This document shows positions 1-8,891 of a stretch of 64,000 nt of DNA, piece after piece. The DNA comes from Natronomonas marina. Lineage in GTDB: Archaea; Halobacteriota; Halobacteria; Halobacteriales; Haloarculaceae. A model generated the notes under the pieces. The model saw only the letters and a list, made by a program, of their open reading frames with translations. It had not been told where the DNA came from and did no database searches. The DNA lies in contig NZ_CP101154.1 of NCBI RefSeq assembly GCF_024298905.1, forward strand, positions 1,178,001 to 1,242,000, read 5' to 3'. Both the position numbers and the translations under genes were made by a program. Numbering within the stretch: the first letter of the stretch is position 1; each line of letters begins with the position of its first letter.

Positions 1-1261
1 CGGCGACCGCCTCGCTCTCCTCGAACTCGCCGCCACCGAGCAGGCCCCTCGCAGCCCGCTTTCCCCACTCGACGGCCGGCTGGGTGAACGTCGACACCTC
101 CAGCAGTTCCCCGCACAGCACGCAGGCGGCCTCCATGTCGTACAGCAGGCGGCCGACGCTCGCCGCGTCCAGGCGGTCGAACTCGATGCGGACGTTCGGG
201 ACGCCCGCGGCCGCCAGCGACGCCTCCGTCGCCTCGAACTCCGCGTCCAGCAGTTCGCCGAGCGTCGACCCGCCGAGGTACGACAGGGCCTCGACGTCCG
301 TCTCCGGGATGGGACGGTCGACCCGCTCTCGGGGCCGCAACAGCGTGACCAGCTTGTCCTTCCGGCCGGCGCGGTACAGCTGCAGCTGGGAGTGCTGGTC
401 GGTCGCGCCCAGCGCGCGGGCGGGCGTCTGCCCGAGGCCGTCCTTGCCGAGGCTCTCGGCCCACAGCTGTGCGAACCACTCCGCGAACGGCTCCAGCGCC
501 TCCGCGTACGGCACCACGGCGTTCGTCGTCGCGCCGCGACACTCCAGGGCGTAGGCGACCGCGCCGTAGGCGTAGGCCGGACAGTCGAACAGCGACGGGG
601 CCAGCGCCGCCCGCCCCTCGGCGCCACCGGCGAGGACGCCCTCGATGTCGCCGCCCAGCGCCGCCGCCGGAACGAGTCCGACGGCCGACAGCGCCGAGAA
701 CCGGCCCGGGACCCCCGCCGGGACCGAACAGGTCGGCAGGTCCTCCGTCGCCGCCAGTTCCGCCAGCGGGCCCGACTCGCCCGTCGTGACGACGGTCCGC
801 TCGGTCCAGTCGACGCCCGCCTCCGCCATCGCCGCCCGGACGACCAGAAAGTTCGACAGCGTCTCGGCGGTCGTCCCCGACCGAGAGACGACGTTGACGA
901 GCGTCTCCTCGAGCGGCAGTTCCTCCAGCAGGCGGGTCGTCTCGGCGGGGTCGACGTTGTCCAGGGTGTGGTGCCCCTCGAGACCCAGCGCGGCCGTGAT
1001 CGTCTCGGCGCCCAGCGCGGACCCGCCGATGCCGACCGTCAGGACCGCCTCGGGGTCGAACCCCTCGACGGCCGCCCGGATTTCCCCGGCGTCGGTGTCG
1101 GCCGGCAGCGCGAGGCTGGCGTAGCCGAACTCCCGGTCCTCGATGCCGTCCGCGACCCGCTCGTGGGCACGGGCGACCCGCTCGTCGAGTCGTTCCAGGG
1201 AGTCCGCTGCGACCCCCGGCGAGGCCTCGACCGCCAGAGCGTTGCCGATGTCGACGTTCAT
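1..1261 (-). CDS. pgi: Glucose-6-phosphate isomerase, C-terminus cut by window edge
   Basis: Interconverts glucose 6-phosphate and fructose 6-phosphate in cytosolic gluconeogenesis and glycolysis. The frame is open from ATG at 1261 to the window edge, about 420 codons, so only a few C-terminal residues seem to be missing for a haloarchaeal PGI. The protein starts MNVDIGNALAVEASPG. It contains the family's sugar-phosphate binding signatures, VGIGGSALGAE followed later by VVSRSGTTAETL, and a GATDQHSQLQL segment typical of the C-terminal SIS domain. It is the first gene on its strand after a short gap from the toxin-antitoxin pair. Family assignment is confident; the exact C-terminus cannot be seen. 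Confidence 0.93.
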   Translation of the reverse strand, partial: MNVDIGNALAVEASPGVAADSLERLDERVARAHERVADGIEDREFGYASLALPADTDAGEIRAAVEGFDPEAVLTVGIGGSALGAETITAALGLEGHHTLDNVDPAETTRLLEELPLEETLVNVVSRSGTTAETLSNFLVVRAAMAEAGVDWTERTVVTTGESGPLAELAATEDLPTCSVPAGVPGRFSALSAVGLVPAAALGGDIEGVLAGGAEGRAALAPSLFDCPAYAYGAVAYALECRGATTNAVVPYAEALEPFAEWFAQLWAESLGKDGLGQTPARALGATDQHSQLQLYRAGRKDKLVTLLRPRERVDRPIPETDVEALSYLGGSTLGELLDAEFEATEASLAAAGVPNVRIEFDRLDAASVGRLLYDMEAACVLCGELLEVSTFTQPAVEWGKRAARGLLGGGEFEESEAVA

Positions 1262-1367
1262 GCCACCGGGCGCGTGCCGCTGGAGTAAGGCCTTGGCGGT
1301 GTCGGCCGGGGCGGTGTCCGGATAAGCGTGCCAACATACCGCTGTCGTTCCTGTCGGATATCGTCAA

Positions 1368-1649
1368 TCAATCGTCGTCCGCGGTGTATGCGCCTGACCG
1401 GTGTTCGATGCTGTAGACGCGGAGTAGCTGCTCATCCTGGCGGGCCGAACATGCCAACCGAAACGATCCGATTCTGAGTTTCGAATACGGCGACCCGGTG
1501 AGCGGTTCCAGATACTCGTCGGGCGTCCGCCACTCGTCGTCGACAATCTCGTCCAATTTCGAGACGAGGCGGTCTTGCTGGTGGTCGTCCAGCCCTTCGA
1601 ACGTGTCCTCGGCGGACGCCCGGAGCTCCCAGTCCCAGTCGTCAGTCAT
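1368..1649 (-). CDS. RelE/ParE-family toxin
   Basis: A 93-residue protein of the type II toxin size class. The central stretch has a 'YLEPLTGSPYSKLRIGSFRL' core, followed by a C-terminal beta strand with 'LLRVYSIEHRSGAY'. This matches the RelE/ParE fold, where a basic Arg-rich sheet lies next to a short helix. It overlaps the end of the upstream ribbon-helix-helix gene by 8 bp, the usual antitoxin-then-toxin order, so the two are almost certainly co-translated. RelE members cleave ribosome-bound mRNA and ParE members poison gyrase; the sequence does not settle which applies here. A plain mRNA interferase is my first guess. Confidence 0.8.
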   Translation of the reverse strand: MTDDWDWELRASAEDTFEGLDDHQQDRLVSKLDEIVDDEWRTPDEYLEPLTGSPYSKLRIGSFRLACSARQDEQLLRVYSIEHRSGAYTADDD

Positions 1650-1926
1650 CCTGCTCCAACTGGGCCTTCACCTCCTCGCTGCTGACGCCCTCGCCCTCCC
1701 CGGTCCGCAGTTTGTGTTCCTCGGAAGCGATCTCCTTCCAGGTCGCCCGCGTGAACGCGGGGTGTTTCACCGCGTCCCGGAGCACGTACCGGATGAACTC
1801 GCTTCGGGAGTTGAACCCCTCTTGCTCCCACGTCGTGTCGATGTCCTCCAGAAACGACTCGGTGATCCGGATGTTGATATTCGTCTTGTCCGGATCCGGT
1901 GTATCATTTGTATCTGCGTCCGACAT
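1642..1926 (-). CDS. Ribbon-helix-helix antitoxin
   Basis: A 94-residue acidic protein. After a disordered N-terminus it has 'NINIRITESFLEDIDTTWEQEG', then 'SRSEFIRYVLRDAV', a classic ribbon-helix-helix (CopG/MetJ-like) DNA-binding unit at residues about 17 to 55. The charged C-terminal tail (EAKAQLEQDD-like) is the expected toxin-wrapping part. It is first in the operon and its last codons overlap the toxin start. Such antitoxins normally bind their own promoter and repress both genes. Only the RHH fold and gene order are seen directly; toxin neutralisation is inferred. Confidence 0.82.
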   Translation of the reverse strand: MSDADTNDTPDPDKTNINIRITESFLEDIDTTWEQEGFNSRSEFIRYVLRDAVKHPAFTRATWKEIASEEHKLRTGEGEGVSSEEVKAQLEQDD

Positions 1927-1937
1927 ACATCCCTCTT

Positions 1938-1957
1938 TTGACGCCCATCAAATAAGC
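1938..1957 (-). promoter_or_regulatory. Promoter and possible RHH operator of the toxin-antitoxin operon
   Basis: Read on the minus strand, GCTTATTTGA is a plausible haloarchaeal TATA box about 25 to 30 bp ahead of the antitoxin ATG, which predicts a leaderless transcript. A small inverted repeat, TTGA-N6-TCAA (1938 to 1951), overlaps its downstream edge and would be a natural site for autorepression by the RHH protein. The operator role is inference. Confidence 0.45.
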
Positions 1958-2179
1958 CTGCGGGTAGATTCACCAACGACTCCGGCAGCCCCCGCTTCGA
2001 CAGAACAGGGAATCGATCGGAGTGATACAGCGTTCCTCTCGTGTAACCGACCTCTCCCTACTTCGCTCGGTCTTGCGACCTCGCTCGTTGAGGGAGGGGC
2101 TTTGATGTGGGACTCGCCCTGAACACTACCGTCGCCCGGAATCGCGGCGCTTATTCACCGGACGGCCCTACGGCCGGTG

Positions 2180-2710
2180 ATGAGCGACGACTACTCGGGA
2201 TTTTTCGGGGCCTTCCCCTACGCCTTCCGGCGGAGCGACTCCCGGCTCTTCCGGGCCTACACCGCCGTCGGCGGCCTGCTGGCCGCCATCCTCGCGATCT
2301 TCTTCACCTTCGCCCTAGTCGTCACCGTCGCCTCGACGGCGAACCTCTCCGGCGGGACCATCACCTTCGTCCGGTCGGTGTTCGTCCTGTTCGGCTTCCT
2401 GGTCGTCGCGCCGCTGGTCGCGCCCGTGCTGTTCGTCGCCCGCCACCACAGGCGCGAGGGCGGCGACCCCGGCTACGACGCGGGCCTGGCCGGCGCCGGC
2501 GTCGTCTACCTCGTGACGCTGTATCTCGGCGCCGTCGCCTCGATGCCGGCCCGCTTCGAGATAGACGGCCAGGTGTCGACCCGGCCCGATCCGTCGGGGC
2601 TCGCCGCGCCGCTGGTCGAGGCGCTGTACGCCGTCCCGGAGGCGCTGTCGTGGACCATCCCGCTGGCCGGTGCCGTACTCATCCTCGTCGTCCACCGGTG
2701 GCTCGGCTGA
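2180..2710 (+). CDS. Four-helix membrane protein of unknown function
   Basis: A 176-residue integral membrane protein with four hydrophobic stretches. These are roughly residues 28 to 52, 62 to 88, 103 to 122 and 155 to 172, with a short polar start (MSDDYSGFFGAFPYAFRRS) facing the cytoplasm. I chose ATG 2180 over the GTG three bases earlier because it gives the common 'MSDDY' start and lies about 25 bp after a TTATTCAC TATA-like box near 2151. No catalytic motif is visible. The next gene (DoxX) starts 119 bp downstream on the same strand with its own leader, so they need not be one operon. Confidence 0.7.
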   Translation: MSDDYSGFFGAFPYAFRRSDSRLFRAYTAVGGLLAAILAIFFTFALVVTVASTANLSGGTITFVRSVFVLFGFLVVAPLVAPVLFVARHHRREGGDPGYDAGLAGAGVVYLVTLYLGAVASMPARFEIDGQVSTRPDPSGLAAPLVEALYAVPEALSWTIPLAGAVLILVVHRWLG

Positions 2711-2829
2711 CGGCGACTGACGAGCGGAAGCCGGGAGAACCACCGCACTGCGGCGCTGTCCCGGCTCCCGGGACTCACGGGGAGGTTATACGTCCGAACG
2801 ACGCGTCTCTCCGGATATAGGAGAAACGT

Positions 2830-3396
2830 ATGTCCACCAAGAACACACTGAACGGCACGAACGTTTTCGAAAGCACGCTGGGCGGGCTGACCGTCCGGGG
2901 GAAGGCACACGGTCTCAGCGCCTGGTTCGTCCTGGCGCTCCGGCTCGTCATCGGCTTCGCGTTCCTCTACTCGGGCGCGGAGAAGGTGCTGAACGGCTTC
3001 GCCGCGGGCGGCTACCTGACGAACGTCGCGGCGGCCAACGGCAACCCGCTGGAAGCGATGTTCGCCTGGATGGCCGCGTCCCCGTGGTTCGTCGAGTTCG
3101 TGAACGTCGCAGTCCCGTACGGCGAGGTCGCCATCGGTCTCGGTCTCATGGCCGGGCTTTTGACCCGGCTGGCGGCGTTCTTCGGGGCGCTCATGATGCT
3201 GTTGTTCTACTTCGGCAACTGGGACATGGCTCACGGGTTCATCAACAGCGACTTCATGTACATGCTCGTGTTCCTCTCGGTCGCCGCCTTCGGCGCCGGC
3301 CGCATCCTAGGACTCGACGCCTACGTCGAGGGCTACGAGATCGGCGGCCAGCCGCTGTTGGAGCGGTACCCCCGGCTCGGCTACCTGCTGGGCTGA
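2830..3396 (+). CDS. DoxX family membrane protein
   Basis: A 188-residue protein with four transmembrane helices, showing the DoxX pattern 'LRLVIGFAFLYSGAEKVLNGF' at residues about 36 to 58 and the later 'GLMAGLLTRLAAFFGALMMLLFYFGNW'. DoxX proteins sit in the membrane with quinol oxidase or thiosulfate:quinone oxidoreductase subunits, or act alone in redox stress. Nothing nearby (no DoxD or terminal oxidase) fixes the role. A purine-rich GGAGAAAC sits just ahead of the ATG and may serve as a ribosome binding site. The C-terminal 'LGLDAYVEGYEIGGQPLLERYP' tail is typical of haloarchaeal members. Confidence 0.82.
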   Translation: MSTKNTLNGTNVFESTLGGLTVRGKAHGLSAWFVLALRLVIGFAFLYSGAEKVLNGFAAGGYLTNVAAANGNPLEAMFAWMAASPWFVEFVNVAVPYGEVAIGLGLMAGLLTRLAAFFGALMMLLFYFGNWDMAHGFINSDFMYMLVFLSVAAFGAGRILGLDAYVEGYEIGGQPLLERYPRLGYLLG

Positions 3397-3514
3397 ACCG
3401 GTGCGGGTCTTCACCCGCCATCGCAGGCCGAGGGACGATCCGTAGCCGCCCGCCGGAGAAGTCGCCGCAATTCCCGGTCCATTACGAAGCCGGAGGTGGC
3501 CCGCCGGTTGCGAG

Positions 3515-4750
3515 CTATTCTGTCGGTTCCTGAGGGATACTGAGCGTCATCTCGGCACTGTCACCGCCCTCGACGGTCACGCTCGTGGACGCGTACAGTT
3601 CCTGTTGGTCGACCTCGGAGTACTCGTACGGTCCCGGGAGCACGAACACCGCGAGATGGAGGTCCCGCTCCGGGGCCCCCTCCTCGACCTCGAACTCGAC
3701 CGTTACCTCGGTCGGAGCGCCGGCCGCGTCGAACGAGAACGACTGGTCGACGATGGTGACGTCACCTAGCTCCCCGGCGTCTTCCTGCCGGAGGAGCGAG
3801 GGGTTGTCCGTGACGCCGTCGTCGGAGTTCCCCAGCGCCGCCATCAGGTCCAGACCGTTCCCGGCGTAGTCCGGTGGGTCCGGCGGCTCCGACCCGGGGC
3901 CGAAGTCGACCTGCCAGTACACCGTCTCACTCTGTGGCGTCTCGGTCGGTGTCGGTGTTGGTGTCGCAGTCGGCGTTGGCGTCGGTGTTGGTGTCGCAGT
4001 CGGCGTTGGCGTCGGCGTCTCGGTCGGTGTCGGCGTTGGCGTCGGCGTCTCGGTCGGTGTCGGCGTTGGCGTCGGCGTCTCGGTCGGTGTCGGCGTTGGC
4101 GTCGGCGTCTCGGTCGGTGTCGGCGTTGGCGTCGGCGTCTCGGTCGGTGTCGGCGTTGGCGTCGGCGTCTCGGTCGGTGTCGGCGTCTCGGTCGGTGTCG
4201 GCGTTGGTGTCGCAGTCGGTGTTGGTGTCGCAGTCGGCGTTGGCGTCGGTGTTGGTGTCGCAGTCGGCGTTGGCGTCGGCGTTGCCGGTATCACACAGAA
4301 CGCCAGGAAGCTGATCCCCTGCTCCGTCACGATGGTGCCGTCAGTCGCCGGTGGATCGATCTCGACCACCTGCTCGGGTGCGGCTCCTCCTCCCGCCTGG
4401 ACCACTACGACGTCGACCGGCTCTTGGGCCGTCCAGTTCACCTCGACCGGACCGGAAGCAGGGTCGCCGTCGTCCAACGCGACGATATCGAACGTCACCA
4501 CGTCAGCGCCGTCGTCCAGAACGAACTGGTATGTGCCGTCGGACTGCTCCCAGTTGTATTTGGCCAGCAGCTCCTCGTCGCCCTGGCAGGGACTATCCGG
4601 CGTTCGGTCGTCCTGCTGGAGCGATTGCGACTGGGACCCGTCCAGAGGGCCGATAGAACCGAAACCGGCGGTGACCCCGACGAGAAACAGGACCACCACC
4701 AACAGAACTCCCAGAACCGATAGTATCCCCGCCGCCGACTCGTCGGTCAT
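3515..4750 (-). CDS. Membrane-anchored surface protein with Thr-Pro repeat linker
   Basis: A 411-residue exported protein. An N-terminal hydrophobic helix (residues about 9 to 30, '[23 protein letters not shown]') follows a short cytoplasmic start and should act as a signal anchor. An acidic beta-rich domain (about 35 to 155) is followed by a long low-complexity linker (about 156 to 275) built of [10 protein letters not shown] and [10 protein letters not shown] units. A second beta domain makes up the C-terminus. Thr-Pro linkers of this kind are O-glycosylated stalks in haloarchaeal cell-surface proteins. I do not recognise either globular domain. The repeat is encoded by an exact tandem array, so its length is expected to vary between strains. 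A secreted role is solid; the substrate is unknown. Confidence 0.7.
   Translation of the reverse strand: MTDESAAGILSVLGVLLVVVLFLVGVTAGFGSIGPLDGSQSQSLQQDDRTPDSPCQGDEELLAKYNWEQSDGTYQFVLDDGADVVTFDIVALDDGDPASGPVEVNWTAQEPVDVVVVQAGGGAAPEQVVEIDPPATDGTIVTEQGISFLAFCVIPATPTPTPTATPTPTPTPTATPTPTATPTPTPTETPTPTETPTPTPTPTETPTPTPTPTETPTPTPTPTETPTPTPTPTETPTPTPTPTETPTPTPTATPTPTPTPTATPTPTPTETPQSETVYWQVDFGPGSEPPDPPDYAGNGLDLMAALGNSDDGVTDNPSLLRQEDAGELGDVTIVDQSFSFDAAGAPTEVTVEFEVEEGAPERDLHLAVFVLPGPYEYSEVDQQELYASTSVTVEGGDSAEMTLSIPQEPTE
3938..4285. repeat. Minisatellite, 30-bp exact core repeats
   Basis: A GT/GC-rich tandem array inside the surface-protein gene. Five identical 30-bp units run without a mismatch from 4021 to 4170, and shortened or TCGCAG-containing variants (encoding TAT instead of TET) flank them on both sides. 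All units are multiples of 6 bp, so the reading frame survives expansion and contraction. Confidence 0.92.
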
Positions 4751-4930
4751 CCGTCGGTTCCTCCCGGTTCGCGCGCTGTGAGTTCGTGACGACTGAGTTC
4801 GGTATTCATCGTGAACGGAATCGGTAGATCGGATATTTGTTATAGAGGATATACGGTCGGTAGGCGACTCTTAGCGGACGGACCGGCGTCGGACGAAACG
4901 CCGAAGACATCCGAACCCGTCCGTCGAGGT

Positions 4931-5413
4931 ATGAGCACCGAAGAGGATGCCGAACGACGAGAGGGTCGCTTCCTCGTCACCCACGCCGACGAGGACTCGG
5001 CCGTCCTGAAGGACGTCGACCGCGGGCAGGTACACACGCTCGCGGACAACCCCGGAATCGAGGAGGGCGACGTCGTCGAAGGCGCCGTCGAACCCGAACC
5101 GCCGATGGAGGTGGCCTACGCGCTCGTCGACGTCGACGAGCGGCGGAGCCTCACCGTCGAGGAGAGCCCCGAACCCCCGACGACGCAGGCCCGCGACGTC
5201 GCGGCCGACCAGTCCGAGGGCGAGGTGACGAGACGGGAGCGGGCCGGGACCGGCGAACTCCACGTCCTGACCGTCCCCGAGGACGGCACCGAGCGGGCCG
5301 TCACCGACGTGCTCGAGGACGAGGCGACGCTCGCGCGGGCGGCGAGACTCGGCGTCGCCCGCGTCGAGGTTCGTAGCCAGCCCGGAATCGTCAGCGTCCG
5401 CTACCTGCCGTAG
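4931..5413 (+). CDS. Haloarchaeal conserved protein (DUF5812-like)
   Basis: A 160-residue soluble, acidic protein. The N-terminal half (residues about 10 to 70) looks like a small beta barrel, with 'GRFLVTHADEDSAVLKDV' then 'GIEEGDVVEGAVEPEPPMEVAYALVDV'. The C-terminal half reads 'GELHVLTVPEDGTERAVTDVLED'. The pattern fits a family found across haloarchaea and annotated as DUF5812; no function is known to me. I chose ATG 4931 over an upstream in-frame start because conservation-like sequence begins there ('MSTEEDAERREGRFLVTHAD'). It converges on the MOSC gene, with only three bases between their stop codons. Confidence 0.65.
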   Translation: MSTEEDAERREGRFLVTHADEDSAVLKDVDRGQVHTLADNPGIEEGDVVEGAVEPEPPMEVAYALVDVDERRSLTVEESPEPPTTQARDVAADQSEGEVTRRERAGTGELHVLTVPEDGTERAVTDVLEDEATLARAARLGVARVEVRSQPGIVSVRYLP

Positions 5414-5416
5414 GCG

Positions 5417-6220
5417 TCACTCCGGGTACGGTCGCTCGCCGAGGATTTCGAGTTCGTCGCCGACGCGCAGCGTCTCGCCGACGCTTCCGGCCGGCACAAA
5501 GGTGTTGACCATCAGCCGGAAGTGGTGGTCGAACCACGCGTCGTCGGCCCACACCGGCAGCGTCTCGCGGCGCTTCTCGACGAACCGCTCGCGGAAGCCC
5601 GGCGTCTCCTCGCCCGTCTCGGGGTCCCGCGTCGGGACGACACAGCGCTGACAGGGGTTCGAGCCGAGGAACTCGCAGTCGCCGACCCGGAAGGCGACCG
5701 CCGTCTCGCGGTCGGCGTAGAGGCGGTCCTCCCAGAAGGCCTCGACGCCCGAGACGACGAGGTTCGGCCGGAGGCGCCGCTCCATCTCGTCGGCGTCGAT
5801 GCCGTCGAACCACCCCGCCACCGCCTCGACGGTCGCCTCGGCGACGAGGGTCGGTCCCGACGCGTGGGTGTCGTCCGGGAAGCCGCCCCGCTCGTTCCGG
5901 CGGAGTTCGACCGGCCGCCCGAAGAACTCGGCGAGCCACGACTCGATGGCGTCGACCGCCTCGAGGTCGAAGGCCGCAGGGTCGCCGTCCGGGCCACGGA
6001 GCGTCAGGCGGCCTGCCTTGGGGTCGAACCACGACCGCAACGCGTGGACGCGCGGTTCGTTCTTGCCGTTGACGTACTCGCCGGACTCGTCGACGATAGC
6101 GAACTCGCGGTCGTAGGCCAGCCCGCCGTCCTCGCGGACCTCGACGCGTTCCAGCGTCCGGTGGGGGTCCAGCGACTTGACCGGGTAGACGGTGATGCGT
6201 TCCAGCGTCGGCGTCGCCAT
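5417..6220 (-). CDS. MOSC domain protein (molybdenum cofactor sulfurase C-terminal type)
   Basis: A 267-residue protein with an N-terminal MOSC_N beta barrel (residues about 1 to 90, 'LERITVYPVKSLDPHRTLERVEV' then 'GGLAYDREFAIVDESGEYVNGK') and a C-terminal MOSC domain holding 'CEFLGSNPCQRCVVPTRDPETG'. The cysteines in the latter match the MOSC sulfur or Moco binding site. Family members carry sulfur or molybdenum cofactor, as in mARC/YcbX-type N-hydroxylamine reductases and the tail of Moco sulfurase. No reductase partner is adjacent, so a YcbX-like cytosolic role is only inferred. Confidence 0.85.
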   Translation of the reverse strand: MATPTLERITVYPVKSLDPHRTLERVEVREDGGLAYDREFAIVDESGEYVNGKNEPRVHALRSWFDPKAGRLTLRGPDGDPAAFDLEAVDAIESWLAEFFGRPVELRRNERGGFPDDTHASGPTLVAEATVEAVAGWFDGIDADEMERRLRPNLVVSGVEAFWEDRLYADRETAVAFRVGDCEFLGSNPCQRCVVPTRDPETGEETPGFRERFVEKRRETLPVWADDAWFDHHFRLMVNTFVPAGSVGETLRVGDELEILGERPYPE

Positions 6221-6359
6221 CGACGGGAACGTGGTGGCGGCGGGGATTAACGGTTCGGGACGCGGCCGGCGGCGAGTCGCGCCGCCCGAGAGCGCCGCCT
6301 CGGACCGTTTCGACGCACAAACGACAACCCTTATTCACGGGGCACGCACACCGGGATTC

Positions 6360-7217
6360 ATGGACCTGTCGGTACTGAAGGTAGACTACTCCGACTACAC
6401 CAACCGCCAGTTGGTCGCGGTACCGCTGGCGCTTCTGGCGCTCTCTATCGGGGTGCTCGCCGTCGCAACGGTGATGGTGGGCTCGCCGGTGCCGCTCGGG
6501 ATCGAGTTCACCGGCGGCACGGAGCTACGAATCGTCACCGACGACTCGCCCGCCGAAATCGAGGCCACCTTCGACGAGAACATCGAGTCGCTGACGCCCA
6601 TCGCGACACAGGAGAACACCTACCAGTTGACGTTCCAGACGGACGACGCCGACCCGCTGGCCCAGCAGGCCGAGGAGGCCGGCTACGAAGTCCCGCAAAT
6701 CAGCGAGCGGTCGGCCAGTTTCGCCGCCGACTCCCAGCGGCAGGCCATCATCGGCCTGCTGGTGGCCTTCGCCGGGATGGCCGCGTTGGTCTTCCTGATG
6801 TTCCGGACGTTCATCCCCTCCATCGCCGTCGTGGCGTCGGCCTTCTCGGACATCATGATACCGCTGGCGCTGATGCGGCTGTTCGGCATCCAGCTGTCGC
6901 TCGGGACGGTCGCGGCGCTGCTGATGCTCATCGGGTACTCGGTCGACTCCGATCTCCTCTTGAACAACCACGTCATCCGGCGGCGCGGTGACTTCTACAC
7001 CGCGACCTTCCGGGCGATGCGGACGGGGGTGACGATGACCATCACCTCCATCGCCGCGATGGTGGTGATGGCCGTCGCCGCCACGCTGCTCGGTATCCCG
7101 CTGCTGCCCGAAATCGGTATCGTACTCGTGTTCGGCCTCACCGCCGACCTGATGAACACCTACCTGCTCAACGTGAGCCTGCTGCGCTACTACAAGTACG
7201 AGGCAATAGCGAAATGA
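6360..7217 (+). CDS. secF: Protein-export membrane protein SecF
   Basis: A 285-residue six-helix RND-type subunit that, with SecD, uses the ion gradient to pull exported chains out of SecY. An N-terminal helix (about 17 to 42) is followed by the 'PLGIEFTGGTELRIVTDD' hallmark, an extracytoplasmic domain, and five helices from about 125 onwards that include the 'LLMLIGYSVDSDLLLNNHVIR' motif. I start at ATG 6360 because the preceding open stretch is not SecF-like and a TTATTCAC TATA-like box lies about 30 bp upstream. The stop overlaps the secD ATG by 4 bp (ATGA), so the pair is one translationally coupled operon in the archaeal SecF-then-SecD order. Confidence 0.95.
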   Translation: MDLSVLKVDYSDYTNRQLVAVPLALLALSIGVLAVATVMVGSPVPLGIEFTGGTELRIVTDDSPAEIEATFDENIESLTPIATQENTYQLTFQTDDADPLAQQAEEAGYEVPQISERSASFAADSQRQAIIGLLVAFAGMAALVFLMFRTFIPSIAVVASAFSDIMIPLALMRLFGIQLSLGTVAALLMLIGYSVDSDLLLNNHVIRRRGDFYTATFRAMRTGVTMTITSIAAMVVMAVAATLLGIPLLPEIGIVLVFGLTADLMNTYLLNVSLLRYYKYEAIAK

Positions 7218-8845
7218 AACTCAATATCAGGGAGAACTGGCGTATCTGGCTTCTGGTCGTCTTCGTCGTCGTGAGTACGGTCGCCATCTTCGCGCCGCTC
7301 GGCGCGGGCGGTCCCGGCGGCGACACGAACGCGACGAACGCGACGAACGGGAGCGCCGCCCCCCAGTCGACCGCCTCCGAGTACACCAACCTCCGGTTCG
7401 GTCTCGAGTTGGCCGGCGGCACCCAGGTCCGGGCGCCGCTGGTCGGGATGACCGCCGAGGGCCTGACGTTCGACGCCGACCAGGCCGGCCAAATCGAGGA
7501 GACGCTCCAGGCCGAACTGGACATCGGTCCCGGCGACGTCCGGGCCGACCCCCGGGACGGCACCGTCGAGGTGTTCGTCGACGCGGACAACGGCAACGTC
7601 ACCCAGGCGGAGTTCGCCGCCGCGCTGCAGGCGGCCGATCTCTCGGCCAGCCAGGACGACGTCCGGAAGGGCGTCACCGCCGAGACCCGCGAGGACGCCG
7701 TCGACGTCCTCAGCAGCAAGATCGACCGCAGCGGCCTCAGCGGCGGCACGGTCACGCAGGCGACGTCGCCGGGCGAGACGTTCATCCTCGTCGAGGTGCC
7801 CGGCGCCGACCGCGAGGACGTCCTCGACCTCATCGGCGAACAGGGGCTCGTCCAGACCGTCGCACTCTACCCCGTCGAGACGGGCAACGAAACCGAGTAC
7901 CGGACGGCCAACCTCACGACACAGGAGGACTTCGCAAACGTCGGCCAGGCCACCATTCCGGAGGGCAACGACCCGCCGTTCGTCCCGGTCACGCTGACCG
8001 ACGAGGCCGCCCCGGGGTTCCAGTCGGCGATGCAGGAGTACGGCTTCGACCGACAGGGCGGAACCCGGTGTAACTACGACCTCAATCAGTCGCTGGAGGA
8101 GAACAGACAGAGCAGCCCCGGCCGCTGTCTCCTCACCGTCCGTGACGGCGAGGTCGTCTACGCTGCGAGCGTGGGCAACGACCTCGCTAGCTCCTTCAGG
8201 AGCGGTCAGTTCGTTCAGGACCCGGGGTACATCACCCAGACGACCAACTTCGAGGAGGCGCGCGAACTCGAGATCAACCTGAAGGTCGGGGCGCTGCCGA
8301 CCCAACTCGACCTGGAGGAAGGGACGACGTTCTTCCTGCTGCCGAGCCTCGCCCAGCAGTTCAAGCCGCTGTCGCTTCTGACCGGCGCCGCCGCCGTCGT
8401 CGCCGTCTCGCTGATGGTGTTCTTCCGGTACCGGCGGGCCGACGTCGCCGCGCCGATGGTGCTGACGGCGGCCGCGGAGGTGTACGTCCTGCTCGGCTTC
8501 GCCGCCGCGGTCGGCTTGCCGCTGGAACTATCGCACATCGCCGGCTTCATCGCCGTCATCGGGACGGGGGTCGACGACCTCGTGATAATCGCCGACGAGA
8601 TAATGCAACGGGGCAACATCGAGACCTCGAAGGTGTTCGAATCGCGGTTCCGGAAGGCCTTCTGGGTCATCGGGGCCGCCGCCGCGACGACCATCATCGC
8701 CATGTCGCCGCTGGCGGTCCTGTCGCTCGGGGACCTCCGCGGGTTCGCCATCGTCACCATCGTCGGCGTCCTCGTCGGCGTCCTCATCACCCGGCCCGCC
8801 TACGGCGACATCCTCCGGGTGCTCGTGTTGCGCCGACGGGACTGA
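7214..8845 (+). CDS. secD: Protein-export membrane protein SecD
   Basis: A 543-residue partner of SecF. Helix 1 (about 10 to 30) leads into the 'LRFGLELAGGTQVRAPLVG' signature and a large extracellular P1-like region (about 60 to 370) with an Asn/Thr-rich glycosylatable linker after the first helix. Five membrane helices follow, including 'AGFIAVIGTGVDDLVIIADEI', which carries the conserved acidic pair used in proton or sodium coupling. The protein ends 'RPAYGDILRVLVLRRRD'. Its start overlaps the secF stop. Full length and intact. Confidence 0.95.
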   Translation: MKLNIRENWRIWLLVVFVVVSTVAIFAPLGAGGPGGDTNATNATNGSAAPQSTASEYTNLRFGLELAGGTQVRAPLVGMTAEGLTFDADQAGQIEETLQAELDIGPGDVRADPRDGTVEVFVDADNGNVTQAEFAAALQAADLSASQDDVRKGVTAETREDAVDVLSSKIDRSGLSGGTVTQATSPGETFILVEVPGADREDVLDLIGEQGLVQTVALYPVETGNETEYRTANLTTQEDFANVGQATIPEGNDPPFVPVTLTDEAAPGFQSAMQEYGFDRQGGTRCNYDLNQSLEENRQSSPGRCLLTVRDGEVVYAASVGNDLASSFRSGQFVQDPGYITQTTNFEEARELEINLKVGALPTQLDLEEGTTFFLLPSLAQQFKPLSLLTGAAAVVAVSLMVFFRYRRADVAAPMVLTAAAEVYVLLGFAAAVGLPLELSHIAGFIAVIGTGVDDLVIIADEIMQRGNIETSKVFESRFRKAFWVIGAAAATTIIAMSPLAVLSLGDLRGFAIVTIVGVLVGVLITRPAYGDILRVLVLRRRD

Positions 8846-8891
8846 CTGCCCACTTCGACACGCTTTCCCTCGTCCCGCCGAAACGGCCGGT

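Noticed and set aside
469-1325. Long plus-strand frames opposite pgi
   Set aside because: They are Arg/Pro-rich shadows caused by high GC; the minus strand encodes PGI motifs.
3938-4285. Tandem repeats that could suggest CRISPR
   Set aside because: The repeats are directly adjacent, without spacers, and translate in frame into Thr-Pro units.
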